Part shown: in pieces, positions 47,109-56,829 of the stretch
Layout: every line of letters starts with the position of its first letter
Position numbering within the stretch: the stretch's first letter is position 1
Assembly (NCBI RefSeq): GCF_000152885.1
Contig: NZ_AAMX01000001.1
Span: forward strand, 124,001 to 188,000
DNA length: 64,000 nt
Direction: 5' to 3'
Origin: Idiomarina baltica OS145
Lineage (GTDB): Bacteria > Pseudomonadota > Gammaproteobacteria > Enterobacterales > Alteromonadaceae
Made by a program: the position numbers and the translations under genes
Notes under the pieces: model-generated
Told to the model about the DNA's origin: nothing
The model's database searches: none
What the model saw: only the letters and a program-made list of their open reading frames with translations

Positions 47109-48701
47109 GTGATTTCTGCTTCAAACATCACCATGCAATTTGGTGCAAAACCTCTATTCGAAAACATATCAGTGAAATTTGGCGAAGGTAACCGCTACGG
47201 TCTGATCGGCGCCAACGGCTGCGGTAAATCGACGTTTATGCGCATCCTCAGCGGCGACCAAGAGCCCTCGTCTGGCAATGTATCCACCGATCCAAACATG
47301 CGCGTCGGTAAATTGAGGCAGGATCAGTTCGCTTATGAGCAATTCAGTGTCGTTGATACCGTTATCATGGGTCACGAGGAACTGTGGCAAGTAAAATCAG
47401 AACGCGATCGTATTTACAGCTTACCTGAAATGAGCGAAGAAGACGGCATGCGTGTTGCTGACCTTGAAGTCGCATTTGCCGAAATGGACGGTTACACAGC
47501 AGAGTCACGCGCAGGCGAACTATTACTCGGTGTTGGTATTCCGCTCGAAGCGCACTTTGGCTTGATGAGCGAACTTGCACCGGGTCTTAAATTGCGGGTT
47601 TTGCTCGCACAGGTGTTGTTTTCAGAACCTGATATTATGTTACTGGACGAACCGACCAACAACTTGGATATCAATACGATTCGTTGGCTAGAAACGGTAC
47701 TCAATGAACGCCAAGCGACGATGATCATTATTTCGCACGATCGGCACTTCCTAAACAGCGTGTGCACCCACATGGCTGACATCGATTACGGCGAGTTACG
47801 CGTGTATCCAGGTAACTACGACCAGTACATGTTCGCCGCAACACAGGCACGCGAACAACTGCTGAATGAGAATGCGCGTAAAAAGGATAAAATCGCCGAA
47901 CTGCAACAGTTTGTCAGCCGATTCTCTGCTAACGCATCAAAAGCCAAACAAGCGACCTCGCGGGCAAAACAGATTGAGAAGATTCAATTAGCCGAAGTCA
48001 AAGCGTCGAGCCGAGTGAGCCCATACATTCGTTTCGAGCAAGAAAAGAAACTTTATCGCTTAGCACTCGAGATCGAGGGACTCAATAAGTCCTTTGGTGA
48101 CTTACACGTATTAAAAGATTTGAACGCCATGGTCGAAGTCGGCGAAAAGGTCGCCATACTCGGCGCTAACGGTATCGGCAAAACCACGCTGCTGAAGTGT
48201 TTGGTCGATCAATACGCAGCTGACGATGGCATCATTAAGTGGTCTGAAAACGTTAATATAGGTTACTATGCACAAGACCATGCCGACTGGTTCAAACAGG
48301 AAATGACCGTATTTGATTGGATGAGCCAGTGGAAGCAACCACACCATGATGAGCAGGCAATTCGCGGCGTATTGGGTCGCATGTTGTTCTCTCAGGACGA
48401 TATCAAAAAGCCAGTGTCGATTTTATCGGGTGGTGAAAAAGGACGTATGATCTTCGGCAAGCTCATTATGCAGCGTCCCAACGTATTAGTGATGGATGAG
48501 CCGACCAACCACTTGGATATGGAATCAATTGAAGCACTCAACCTAGCTCTCGAAAACTACGATGGAACAGTACTCTTCGTCAGTCATGACCGCGAGTTTG
48601 TATCGTCACTGGCATCTCGTATTATTGAATTAACCGACAAAGGCATGCGTGACTTCTCGGGAAGTTACGACGACTATTTGAAACAACTTCAATCCGCTTA
48701 A
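47109..48701 (+). CDS. ybiT: ABC-F ATPase YbiT
   Basis: Cytoplasmic twin-ABC protein of 530 residues from the ABC-F family, which act on ribosomes rather than in transport. It tracks E. coli YbiT nearly throughout: [39 protein letters not shown], two Walker A loops ([16 protein letters not shown]), signatures [13 protein letters not shown] and [12 protein letters not shown], and the linker helices with [28 protein letters not shown] 47109 is chosen because it matches the YbiT N terminus; the frame is open for 60 bases more without a ribosome site. Confidence 0.93.
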   Translation: MISASNITMQFGAKPLFENISVKFGEGNRYGLIGANGCGKSTFMRILSGDQEPSSGNVSTDPNMRVGKLRQDQFAYEQFSVVDTVIMGHEELWQVKSERDRIYSLPEMSEEDGMRVADLEVAFAEMDGYTAESRAGELLLGVGIPLEAHFGLMSELAPGLKLRVLLAQVLFSEPDIMLLDEPTNNLDINTIRWLETVLNERQATMIIISHDRHFLNSVCTHMADIDYGELRVYPGNYDQYMFAATQAREQLLNENARKKDKIAELQQFVSRFSANASKAKQATSRAKQIEKIQLAEVKASSRVSPYIRFEQEKKLYRLALEIEGLNKSFGDLHVLKDLNAMVEVGEKVAILGANGIGKTTLLKCLVDQYAADDGIIKWSENVNIGYYAQDHADWFKQEMTVFDWMSQWKQPHHDEQAIRGVLGRMLFSQDDIKKPVSILSGGEKGRMIFGKLIMQRPNVLVMDEPTNHLDMESIEALNLALENYDGTVLFVSHDREFVSSLASRIIELTDKGMRDFSGSYDDYLKQLQSA

Positions 48702-48719
48702 GTTAATTAATTAAAAAAT

Positions 48720-48748
48720 GGTACGTCGCGCAAAATGCGCGACCTACC
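48720..48748. repeat. Long imperfect palindrome after ybiT, possible dispersed element
   Basis: An eight-base perfect stem (48725-48732 with 48736-48743) and a three-base loop extend to 12 pairs through one C/C mismatch. There is no T-run on the plus strand. It looks like a REP-type palindrome or a Rho-assisted terminator; only one copy was noticed in this window. Confidence 0.4.
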
Positions 48749-48839
48749 GAGTAATGAGCTGAACCTCCGTACCCGACCTCATATTTTTGCTACCATCAAC
48801 AAAATTTTAATAATTCTAACTAAAATAGGTAGTTAAACT

Positions 48840-51800
48840 ATGAAACGACTGGTAACCAGCCTGCTTGTTTCTGCGGCCTTTGGCGCCTCTGCGTCAAACG
48901 GAGCTCCAGAACGACCGCTAATCATGCAACCCGAAATCAGCCCCGATGGCACCCAAATCGCCTTCAGTTATCAAGGTGATATCTGGACCATGTCAACGTC
49001 GGGTACTCATCCCAACCGTTTAACCATCCACGAGGGCTATGAGAGCTCACCAAAGTGGTCAAAAGACGGTAAAACCATCGCATTTAGTAGTGACCGATTT
49101 GGTAATGACGATGTGTTTGTGATGCCTAGTCAAGGCGGTCGTCCCGATCGTTTGACCTATCATAGTGCGCCTGATCGTGTGCTTGGGTTTGGTCACGACA
49201 ACCAAGTGCTATTTAATACGCGTCGCTTATACGCTGAAGTTGAGCGTGAGTGGGAAGTTTACGGCGTTGCGCCCAGTGGCGATGCGACCGAAGCCCGCTT
49301 TATGGATGCGCTCGGTTTTGACGCGGTGGTATCGCCTGACGGCAAAAAAATTGCTTTTGTTCGAGGCACATGCCGCATTTCACGCGAAGATTATCGCGGC
49401 CCGGCAAACCGCAATATCTGGATTTACGATACCGAAACGGGTGAATACGAACAATTGACCGACTTTGATGGCAACGACTTTATGCCACAATGGTCTAGTA
49501 ACAACGAGCTGTATTTTATTTCATCGCGCGCGGGCAAATACAACGTGTTTAGGCAGAAGCTGGGTTCAAACCGCGCCGAGCAAATTACTGATGAGCGCGA
49601 GTTTGGCGTCGAGCACTTCAGCATCGATAAGCAGGCCAATCACCTCGTTTATCAAGCCGCTGATAAAGTACAGTTAATAGCCGGTAGCAAGCGCCAATCA
49701 CTCGACCTATCGATTCCTACAGACTTTCGTTTTGACCCGGTCACCAACAAGTCAACCACCAACGCTTTGGATGAGTACAGTGTCTCACCCAACGGTAAGT
49801 TGATTTCTTATGTTGTGCGCGGCGACGTATTTGTTAAGCGCAACGATAAAGAAGATAAGCGCTCGGTCAGACTTACCTCGGGTGCCGCACGCGATAGAGA
49901 TGTTGCTTGGCTAGACGACAACACCGTGTTGTTTATTTCTGACCGCGACGGTCAAAATGATATTTTTGCTGTGACATCAGCGGATTCTGAAGAGCCAAAC
50001 CTATTTAGGTCGTTAAAGCATTCCGTTAAACCGGTAACGCGCACAGATGCCGAAGAACATGAGCCTTTGGTCTCGCCAGATGGTAAAAAAGTGGCTTACC
50101 GTGAAGGCCGTGGAAAACTCATTGTCACGGATGTAGCCGATGATCAGTCACTGACCAACCCCGTGGTGCTATTAGACGGCTGGGCAACACCGAGCGGTGT
50201 CAGCTGGTCGCCAGACAGCCAGTGGTTAGCCTACGCTAAATCTGACTTATCATTTAACAGCGAAATCTTTATTCATGCGGCGGATAACTCTCAAGAACCC
50301 GTTAACGTCAGCATGCATCCAAAAGGCGATTACAGCCCAGCCTGGTCTCCGGATGGCAGCAAGTTAGGCTTTAGTTCCATGCGGAACAATGGCGATTACG
50401 ACATTTGGTTTGCATGGCTAAAAGAAAGCGATTGGCAACGCTCGCAAGAGGAGTGGAAACGCGACGAGTTTGTTGAGGAAACTGCGGATGCCAAAGAATC
50501 TGAAGACGATTCGGACGCTGCGGAAGACGCCGTTGAGCCTATGCAGATTGATTTGGACGGCATCTATAAACGGCTTGTTCAAGTAACACGTTTTGCAGGT
50601 AACGAATCCGGTTTAGCGTTCGACAAAGAAGGCGAGCACGTTTATTACACCATCGGTGGTGCCGGTCGCCAGAACTTCGAGATGGACCAAGACCTGTTCA
50701 AAATTAAGTGGAATGGCGAAGACAAAGAGCACATTATTAAAGGTGACCAAAGCCCTCGCAGCTTATCGCTAAGTACCGATGGCAAAAGCCTTTTTGCACT
50801 TGTCGAACGCGGCACTTTAGTCAAGGTAGATACCAAAAAGGACGAACCAGAAACCTTATCGACGGTATCTCAACAAACCATCGAGCATATGGCCGAACGG
50901 GCGCAGATCTTTGATGAGGCGTGGCAAGCGCTGAATGCAGGTTTCTATGACCCTGAATTTCACGGTAACGACTGGCAAGCGCTGAAAGAAAAATATCGTC
51001 CACTGGCGTTAAAAGCATCAACGAAAGAAGACTTTCAGTACATCTTTAACTTGATGCTTGGCCAAGTGAACGCAAGTCACATGGGCTTATATCGTGGTGA
51101 AAATCCGAAAGACACCCAAGAAACCCGCACCGGTTTGCTCGGTGTTGAAGTCGTGCCCACTGCCGATGGCTTAAAAGTAACGTCTGTCTTGGATAAGAGC
51201 CCTGCCGCCCGTGATGAGAGCCGCCTACAAGTCGGCGATGTCATCACACAGGTCAACCAACAGTCGGTTAAAAGCGCGAACTTTTATCAGTTGCTGAACG
51301 GCTATGCCAACCAACGCGTGTTGCTCGATATTACGCGAGCCGACCAGCCAACCGAAGTGGTACTTTGGCCAACCACAAGTTTAAGTGACGAGAAGTACGA
51401 CAACTGGGTCGAAACACGTCGTAAGCTAACCGAAGAGTATTCCAACGGTCGCCTGGGCTATTTGCATATTCGCGGTATGAACTGGACCAGCTTCGAACGT
51501 TTTGAGCGTGAACTAATGGCCGCCGGCTACGGCAAAGACGGTATCGTCATTGACGTACGCTACAACGGTGGTGGCTGGACAACCGACTACCTCATGGCCG
51601 TATTGAACGTAGAGCAACACGCTTACACGATCCCGCGCGGTGCGACTGACAATTTGGACAAAGACCAGAAGAAATTCAGAGATAAATACCCCTACTCTGA
51701 ACGTTTACCGTTGTCAGCATGGACCAAACCATCGATTGCCATGAGCAACGAAAACAGCTACTCAAACGCTGAAATTTTCGCTCATGCGTATAAGTCATTA

Positions 51801-52046
51801 GATATTGGTAAACTCGTTGGCCGCCCGACCTTTGGCGCAGTTATCAGTACCGGCGCTGAGCGCTTGGTCGATGGCTCAATTATCAGAATGCCGTTTAGAG
51901 GCTGGTGGGTAAAAGAGTCCGACGCCAACATGGACTTTACCCCAGCACAACCCGATATTGAGGTCTTTAATCCACCGGCGTATAAAGCTAAGAACGTGGA
52001 TCCGCAATTAGAACGTGCCGTTGAAGAGTTGTTGAAGACGCTTTAA
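48840..52046 (+). CDS. Tricorn-type protease (S41), exported
   Basis: Large peptidase of 1068 residues with a signal peptide (about 1-18). Order: beta-propeller repeats with paired motifs such as EISPDGTQIAFSYQGDIW and YSPAWSPDGSKLGFSSMRN (about 25-550), an acidic linker (about 540-575), a further propeller part, a C1-like helical domain (about 690-770), a PDZ domain (about 775-845) and the S41 catalytic domain. That domain has GIVIDVRYNGGGWTTDYLM and a catalytic serine in NENSYSNAEIF (S975 or S973). Tricorn proteins degrade peptides released by other proteases. The terminator directly downstream marks the end of the ordinary chromosomal segment. Confidence 0.92.
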   Translation: MKRLVTSLLVSAAFGASASNGAPERPLIMQPEISPDGTQIAFSYQGDIWTMSTSGTHPNRLTIHEGYESSPKWSKDGKTIAFSSDRFGNDDVFVMPSQGGRPDRLTYHSAPDRVLGFGHDNQVLFNTRRLYAEVEREWEVYGVAPSGDATEARFMDALGFDAVVSPDGKKIAFVRGTCRISREDYRGPANRNIWIYDTETGEYEQLTDFDGNDFMPQWSSNNELYFISSRAGKYNVFRQKLGSNRAEQITDEREFGVEHFSIDKQANHLVYQAADKVQLIAGSKRQSLDLSIPTDFRFDPVTNKSTTNALDEYSVSPNGKLISYVVRGDVFVKRNDKEDKRSVRLTSGAARDRDVAWLDDNTVLFISDRDGQNDIFAVTSADSEEPNLFRSLKHSVKPVTRTDAEEHEPLVSPDGKKVAYREGRGKLIVTDVADDQSLTNPVVLLDGWATPSGVSWSPDSQWLAYAKSDLSFNSEIFIHAADNSQEPVNVSMHPKGDYSPAWSPDGSKLGFSSMRNNGDYDIWFAWLKESDWQRSQEEWKRDEFVEETADAKESEDDSDAAEDAVEPMQIDLDGIYKRLVQVTRFAGNESGLAFDKEGEHVYYTIGGAGRQNFEMDQDLFKIKWNGEDKEHIIKGDQSPRSLSLSTDGKSLFALVERGTLVKVDTKKDEPETLSTVSQQTIEHMAERAQIFDEAWQALNAGFYDPEFHGNDWQALKEKYRPLALKASTKEDFQYIFNLMLGQVNASHMGLYRGENPKDTQETRTGLLGVEVVPTADGLKVTSVLDKSPAARDESRLQVGDVITQVNQQSVKSANFYQLLNGYANQRVLLDITRADQPTEVVLWPTTSLSDEKYDNWVETRRKLTEEYSNGRLGYLHIRGMNWTSFERFERELMAAGYGKDGIVIDVRYNGGGWTTDYLMAVLNVEQHAYTIPRGATDNLDKDQKKFRDKYPYSERLPLSAWTKPSIAMSNENSYSNAEIFAHAYKSLDIGKLVGRPTFGAVISTGAERLVDGSIIRMPFRGWWVKESDANMDFTPAQPDIEVFNPPAYKAKNVDPQLERAVEELLKTL

Positions 52047-52073
52047 GCCGTTTTAAGGGTGGTTTAATAAAAG

Positions 52074-52102
52074 GCGGGCTCTGTTAAGGGCTCGCTTTTT
52101 TT
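52074..52102 (+). terminator. Rho-independent terminator after the tricorn gene
   Basis: Seven-pair stem with two G-T pairs (52074-52080 with 52089-52095) followed by seven T. It lies at the left boundary of the defence island. Confidence 0.8.
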
Positions 52103-52110
52103 GTGGAGTC

Positions 52111-52341
52111 TCAAAAACTTCTAAAGAACTGTAATGCCTGCGGACATTCAACAATATCCGGCGGTTGCAATTCAGGCTCCGGTGGCGTTTGATAGAACAA
52201 CTTCTGCTGTGCCATCAGCCAGTCAGTTACATCCCAACGCAATGTAAAATAAAGCCAGCGTCGAAACAGACTCACATCGTTTAAAGATCCAATCGTCGGC
52301 CCGCTTTTATACAGATATATGTATAAACTTGCTTTATTCAC
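52111..52341 (-). CDS. Small hypothetical protein or gene fragment at the island boundary
   Basis: Open frame of 76 codons that I do not recognise. Its middle is aromatic (FRRWLYFTLRWDVTDWLMAQQKLFY) and its end proline-rich (TPPEPELQPPDIVECPQ). No convincing ribosome site precedes the first ATG and the 5' part is A+T rich, so it may be the remaining 3' end of a longer gene cut at the island junction, or non-coding. Confidence 0.25.
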   Translation of the reverse strand: MNKASLYIYLYKSGPTIGSLNDVSLFRRWLYFTLRWDVTDWLMAQQKLFYQTPPEPELQPPDIVECPQALQFFRSF

Positions 52342-52362
52342 AATTCTGCATAAAAAACTGAC

Positions 52363-52469
52363 ATGAAAAAGTCTCTGTCGATATGCTTATCAAACTGTGT
52401 GCGGTACTCGAATTGGAGTTTAAGATCGTCAACCTGCCCAAGAATGAAGTGTCCACGCCGACTAATTGA
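52363..52469 (+). pseudogene. hipB antitoxin remnant (3' end)
   Basis: About 35 codons ending in TGA read EKVSVDMLIKLCAVLELEFKIV, which is the pattern of the last helix-strand of HipB-like XRE antitoxins. An in-frame stop lies immediately upstream, so the helix-turn-helix part is missing. The hipA remnant begins 26 bases later, the normal hipB-hipA order. Confidence 0.55.
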
Positions 52470-52495
52470 CTTGCGAAAAAATCATTGAGATTCTA

Positions 52496-52728
52496 ATGGG
52501 ACGAAAATCGCATACCCGAACGCTTTATTGCTCTATGAACGGGTTTCCGGTAGGTGAGTTGTACTTAAAAAAAGGCCGTATGGGCTTTAAGTACGCCACA
52601 GAGTGGTTAGAAGTAGATGGCGGTCGTGCTATATCCCTAAGCCTACCGATGCAAAAAGCGGAGATAACGGACGACTCTGTGGCGGTAATAATTTTTTGAG
52701 CGTTGCCGCTTTGCGCTCTTCAGAATAA
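52496..52728 (+). pseudogene. hipA toxin remnant, truncated and frameshifted
   Basis: The first 68 codons match the HipA N-terminal domain: LYCSMNGFPVGELYLKKGRMGFKYATEWLE, then GRAISLSLPM. The frame stops at 52699. Shifting by one base at a run of six T (52692-52697) continues as NNFLSVAAL, close to the next conserved HipA segment, until a stop at 52726-52728. HipA is normally about 430 residues and its kinase domain is absent, so the locus is dead. Confidence 0.7.
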
Positions 52729-53207
52729 CGTGGCATACATGAACCTATGCCGCCCACTGCTTATTAACTAATGGCGAAATTGCCAACTGGACAACTAGGC
52801 TGACATAGTGGGTGTACGACGACATTACGTTAGGAGGAGTTGGCACGATACTCTTAAATACTCCTTTTCCTAGTTCGCAACTTGGACCATCGATTCCAGC
52901 TTGTTTTTTAGAGCATACCTCAAGTGAACTCGAGGCTTTACTAACCAGTCTTAGTTATTCATTTTTCTATCAAATTGTTTTAGTGTTAGGTTCCATAACA
53001 TAGTCGCTTGGGCTAAGGTTGGTGGTTGGTACGCAGACAAGTAATGGACTAAATAGACTATTTAAACCGAATGTGTTTGATAGAAGGTTAGTATCAAGAT
53101 ATTTTCAGGTAGTAGTAGACTGTGAGAATTCGAAGCCCAAATTTACTCTGTCAAAACAACACAACAACTTAGCGAGTTAAAAATTCGTAAGCCAGGGAAA
53201 ATTAACG
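52729..53207. other. Intergenic stretch between the hipA remnant and sspE
   Basis: No gene that I can support. A GGCATA/TATGCC inverted repeat (52732-52737 and 52746-52751) follows the hipA remnant directly. A 63-codon open frame at 52812-53003 has no ribosome site and no recognisable sequence. The sspE promoter must lie in the right half, but no clear -35/-10 pair stands out. No attachment site, tRNA end or transposon end was found. Confidence 0.5.
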
Positions 53208-55526
53208 ATGGACATAAGCGAACTGTATAAGGCTGAAGCAACCACTCCTTTTAACAATTCAATATCGTACTCTACCAGAGCAGGCTTTAGAATCCCCGAG
53301 TATCAACGACAATACGATTGGTCAGAGGAAAACATCGAACGACTTTACACTGATACGTTGAATGGTCTGAATCGAGTGAAATCCTCACATGATTCTTCGA
53401 TTTATACTTTTCTTGGTTCAATAATAATGGTCGAAGAAAAATCAGTAGATCCTGATTTTGAGGGGGTTTCCCTGTCTATCGTAGATGGGCAACAACGCTT
53501 AACAACTTTGTCGCTATTTGCATGTGCTATTTACGAAAAGCTCAAAGCAGAGAAGAGTAAAGAATATAACAGAGGCCTTAGGCCTGAAGTCTCTTCATGG
53601 CTAGAAAAAGAGCTAGAATATCTACTAGGCTGTCTATATTACTGCGTTCTTGGTGTTCAACAAATTCCCCCATCATACTCTTACCCATACCCTAGAATAG
53701 TAAGAAGCGAAGATATAAGGGGAAAAAATTTACAGACCTCTGACTATAAGTCTCCAATTGCGTGCCTTTTCTTTAAATTTAGTAATTATGTAGAAAGCAG
53801 TGATACCGAATATAGTGTATCTAAAATCAAGAAATTGAAGGGTGGAAAAAAGGTTTTCGATAAATATCAGTATATACGCAAACTTTTAAACAATTTAAAT
53901 AATCCGGAGTGGTACGATGATACCGATTCGGAACTGTTTGACGTACATAATATTGAGCGGAAACAGGTACGAAGCCTTTTCTCCAAACTTGAAAGCTGCA
54001 TTCCTAACCAAAGCGACCAAAATAAAGCCCTTAGTGAGTTGACGAACTCTGCTGATCATCATGATTTTATAAGGTCCCTACTTTTTGCTCGATACTTTTG
54101 TGATTACATAGTTTTTACGAAGGTAGTAACTCAAGATGAAGGTGCAGCGTTTGATATCTTTGACGCTTTAAATACAACAGGTGAGCCACTAACCGCATTG
54201 GAGACGCTCAAGCCAAGAGTATTACAGTTTGAAAACCGTCACGGTAAATTTGCAGGATCCGAGTCTGAGCAAGCTTGGATTAAACTTGACGAACTAATAG
54301 AACAAAGATTTCTGGATACAAAAATAAAGCAGGCAGAAACCAAGGAGCTAGTAGTTTTATTCGCGCTTTATCAAGAAGGAGAGAAATTAAGTAAAGAACT
54401 TGCTGGACAACGTAATTTTTTACGAAATAGCTTTGATGCTGCATCAGATAAAGATCTCGCGTCAGCTCGAGCTTACATGGCATCCTTCGCAAAGCTTGCT
54501 GAGTTTAAACGGTATTACTTCGAAAACGACGGTATTGAAGAGCTAAGCCGCTTCCACAGGGGAGACAATTTAGACTTAGCTCAACTTCTTGCCTCTTTTC
54601 TCAAAAACATGAAGACGACTATGGCGCTTCCATTGCTTTGTAGGTATTGGAGCAGTGAATTAAAGACTGACGGAGATAAAGAGTTTTTAGACGTTTTTAA
54701 AGCCACTGTTGCTTTTCTAGTTTTAAGAAGAGCCTTTACCGGCACAACAGATGGTGTAGATGGTGTTTTTCGAGATTTAATGGCCATTAAATCAGGAAAC
54801 AATAAATCCCAAAAATTTGGCTTCTGCATTAGTAACACTTCAACCCGATCACTACCTTCGGTCAATGAACTCAAAACAATTTATACTAATCTCCTGACGA
54901 AAAAAATAAAGCACCTAAATAAAGAAAACTGGGTAAGCCATGTTTCAGAAAACCCATTATATAAACAGTCTAAACAACTCGTAAGATTCCTTACTTTTGC
55001 AGCAGCCGACTTCTCATCACCTTCGAGTGAAGCTGGTTTATTGAGTCGAGAGGGCCTGAAAAAAGACTACAGAAGTTCTTTTTTTAACTATAAGCTTTGG
55101 TCTTCAGACCTATATGCTACAGTTGAACATGTAGCGCCAGAATCAGAAAAGGAAGGTGACTGGGATGGGGCAATATACAGAAACCAAATAACGCGCCATA
55201 CTTTAGGAAACCTGACGCTTTTACCGAGTAAAGAAAACTCGAGCATTGGAAACGCGTCGTGGGAAAAGAAACGATTATTTTACTCATGCTTAACATCAGA
55301 AACTCATGAGGAACATCTAAAAAGGCTTGATCTAGCTAGGAAACAAGGAGTAAATCTATCTAAAAGTCTATTAAGACTTTTAGAATCTGGAGAGCTTTCA
55401 CCATTACTTATCCCAGTACAAGGCGTAGATAAGTGGAATAAGGAACTAATTGAAAAAAGAAGCAGAAATGTAGCTGAACTAGCGTGGGATAAGTTGTGGC
55501 CTTGGGTAAACCCCGACGACAGTTGA
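53208..55526 (+). CDS. sspE: SspE-like PT-dependent restriction protein (DUF262 + DUF1524)
   Basis: Protein of 772 residues. The N-terminal DUF262 domain has YQRQYDW (32-38) and the nucleotide-binding DGQQR motif (93-97). The C-terminal DUF1524 domain has a His-Me/HNH nuclease pattern: VEHVAPE (E640, H641), HTLGNLTLLPSKEN (664-677) and GNASWEKK. This is the domain order of SspE, which senses PT-modified host DNA, hydrolyses nucleotide and nicks phage DNA, and also of the GmrSD type IV enzymes. Location 53 bases upstream of sspA, with sspBCD beside it, favours SspE. Base use is more A+T rich than in the tricorn gene. Confidence 0.85.
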   Translation: MDISELYKAEATTPFNNSISYSTRAGFRIPEYQRQYDWSEENIERLYTDTLNGLNRVKSSHDSSIYTFLGSIIMVEEKSVDPDFEGVSLSIVDGQQRLTTLSLFACAIYEKLKAEKSKEYNRGLRPEVSSWLEKELEYLLGCLYYCVLGVQQIPPSYSYPYPRIVRSEDIRGKNLQTSDYKSPIACLFFKFSNYVESSDTEYSVSKIKKLKGGKKVFDKYQYIRKLLNNLNNPEWYDDTDSELFDVHNIERKQVRSLFSKLESCIPNQSDQNKALSELTNSADHHDFIRSLLFARYFCDYIVFTKVVTQDEGAAFDIFDALNTTGEPLTALETLKPRVLQFENRHGKFAGSESEQAWIKLDELIEQRFLDTKIKQAETKELVVLFALYQEGEKLSKELAGQRNFLRNSFDAASDKDLASARAYMASFAKLAEFKRYYFENDGIEELSRFHRGDNLDLAQLLASFLKNMKTTMALPLLCRYWSSELKTDGDKEFLDVFKATVAFLVLRRAFTGTTDGVDGVFRDLMAIKSGNNKSQKFGFCISNTSTRSLPSVNELKTIYTNLLTKKIKHLNKENWVSHVSENPLYKQSKQLVRFLTFAAADFSSPSSEAGLLSREGLKKDYRSSFFNYKLWSSDLYATVEHVAPESEKEGDWDGAIYRNQITRHTLGNLTLLPSKENSSIGNASWEKKRLFYSCLTSETHEEHLKRLDLARKQGVNLSKSLLRLLESGELSPLLIPVQGVDKWNKELIEKRSRNVAELAWDKLWPWVNPDDS

Positions 55527-55579
55527 AACTGTTTGGATAAATAGACATCATTTTCGCGAAAAATGCAGGAGCATTAGAA

Positions 55580-56704
55580 TTGATTTACCTTGATAGCGTG
55601 GCCTCTTATCCATCACTGCCTGAGGTTGATGAAATTTTATACTCGACCGCAAAAAATAACTTTGCTAACCCCTCATCGTCCCATTCACTCGGCGAGCAAG
55701 GAAAGGAACTAGTAGAAGGAGCACGCGAGGCTGCGGCGGATTCGATAGGGGCGCTTTCTAGTGAAGTCGTTTTCACTAGTGGCGCAACTGAAAGTAATAA
55801 TTTGATTATAAAAGGCGTCATTTTACCTTTACTGCTAAAGGGTCAAAAGCCTCATTTAATTACGTCGATTCTCGAACATAAATGTGTACTATCAATAAGT
55901 CGGTACCTAGAGTCTTTAGGTTGTGAAGTGACCTATCTTCACCCAAATTCGGATGGGGAAATTCAGCCATCTATCGTTAAAAATGCATTCAGGGAAAACA
56001 CAGCCTTAGTCTCAATTATGCATGTGAATAATGAGTTAGGAACCATAAACCCTATCGCGGAAATTGGTGAAGTTTGCATGTCTGAGAAGATCCCCCTACA
56101 TACTGATGCCGCGCAAAGCTACCTGAAGCTTGAAACAGATGTTGATGAGCTAAACGTTGACTTTATGTCGTTATCATCCCATAAGGTGGGTGGCCCGAAG
56201 GGAGTTGGCATAGCCTACATAAGAGATTTAAAAGACCTTGATATTAGCCCAGTTGTTCATGGTGCTGGACAAGAATTCGGTTTAAGAGGCGGTACATTGC
56301 CAACCCCTTTGATCGCCGCATTCGGTGTAGCTATTCAATCATTTTCAAAATACTATACTTTAGAAAAAACTAACAAGTTAAAAAGACAGCTCCTCGAGGG
56401 GCTTGAAAAAGCGAACATAAAATACAGAATTAATGGCGGACGCAATGTTATACCGTCTTGTATCAGTCTTACGCTAAGTAGCTCTAATATCCAAGCACTC
56501 CTTAGATGCAATCACGCCTCATTAGCCTTATCTCAAGGCTCCGCATGCTCTGCTAGGTCGATCGAACCCTCTCATGTTTTAACAGCTCTTAACTTCGATC
56601 GAGAACAGGCATCTAAAACACTAAGAATTAGCTTTAGCCATAAAAATACAGGAGAAGATATAAAAATCTTATTAGACGAAATAATAAAGTTTACAGGTAA
56701 CTGA
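55580..56704 (+). CDS. sspA: Cysteine desulfurase of the PT system (SspA/DndA-like)
   Basis: Group I (NifS/IscS-like) PLP desulfurase of 374 residues. It has IYLDSVASYPSLPEV at the N terminus, FTSGATESNN for PLP phosphate, K202 in LSSHKVGGPKG and the persulfide C323 in QGSACSAR on the flexible loop. In PT systems this enzyme supplies sulfur for the DNA backbone. The start is a TTG at 55580 with GGAG eight bases upstream; the usual IYLD start leaves no other choice. It follows sspE on the same strand and meets sspD tail to tail. Confidence 0.88.
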   Translation: MIYLDSVASYPSLPEVDEILYSTAKNNFANPSSSHSLGEQGKELVEGAREAAADSIGALSSEVVFTSGATESNNLIIKGVILPLLLKGQKPHLITSILEHKCVLSISRYLESLGCEVTYLHPNSDGEIQPSIVKNAFRENTALVSIMHVNNELGTINPIAEIGEVCMSEKIPLHTDAAQSYLKLETDVDELNVDFMSLSSHKVGGPKGVGIAYIRDLKDLDISPVVHGAGQEFGLRGGTLPTPLIAAFGVAIQSFSKYYTLEKTNKLKRQLLEGLEKANIKYRINGGRNVIPSCISLTLSSSNIQALLRCNHASLALSQGSACSARSIEPSHVLTALNFDREQASKTLRISFSHKNTGEDIKILLDEIIKFTGN

Positions 56705-56829
56705 TTAACCCAATATATTAGCCTAATTGACTCGACTGGTAGGATCACTATTTTATAAACGCTTGACCACATGCGTTAAGCTACACTGCGTTGAGCTAAT
56801 AGAGTAACCAGTTACCTATACGAGATTAG

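Noticed and set aside
52812-53003. 63-codon open frame before sspE
   Set aside because: No ribosome site and no recognisable sequence; it is in a non-coding-looking stretch.
52729-53020. Possible integron attC sites (GTTAGG-type motifs) in the stretch before sspE
   Set aside because: No paired RYYYAAC ends or stem structure were found, and there is no integrase in the window.
53208-55526. Reading the DUF262/DUF1524 protein as a stand-alone type IV GmrSD enzyme
   Set aside because: Domains alone allow it, but position directly upstream of sspA and next to sspBCD makes SspE the simpler call.
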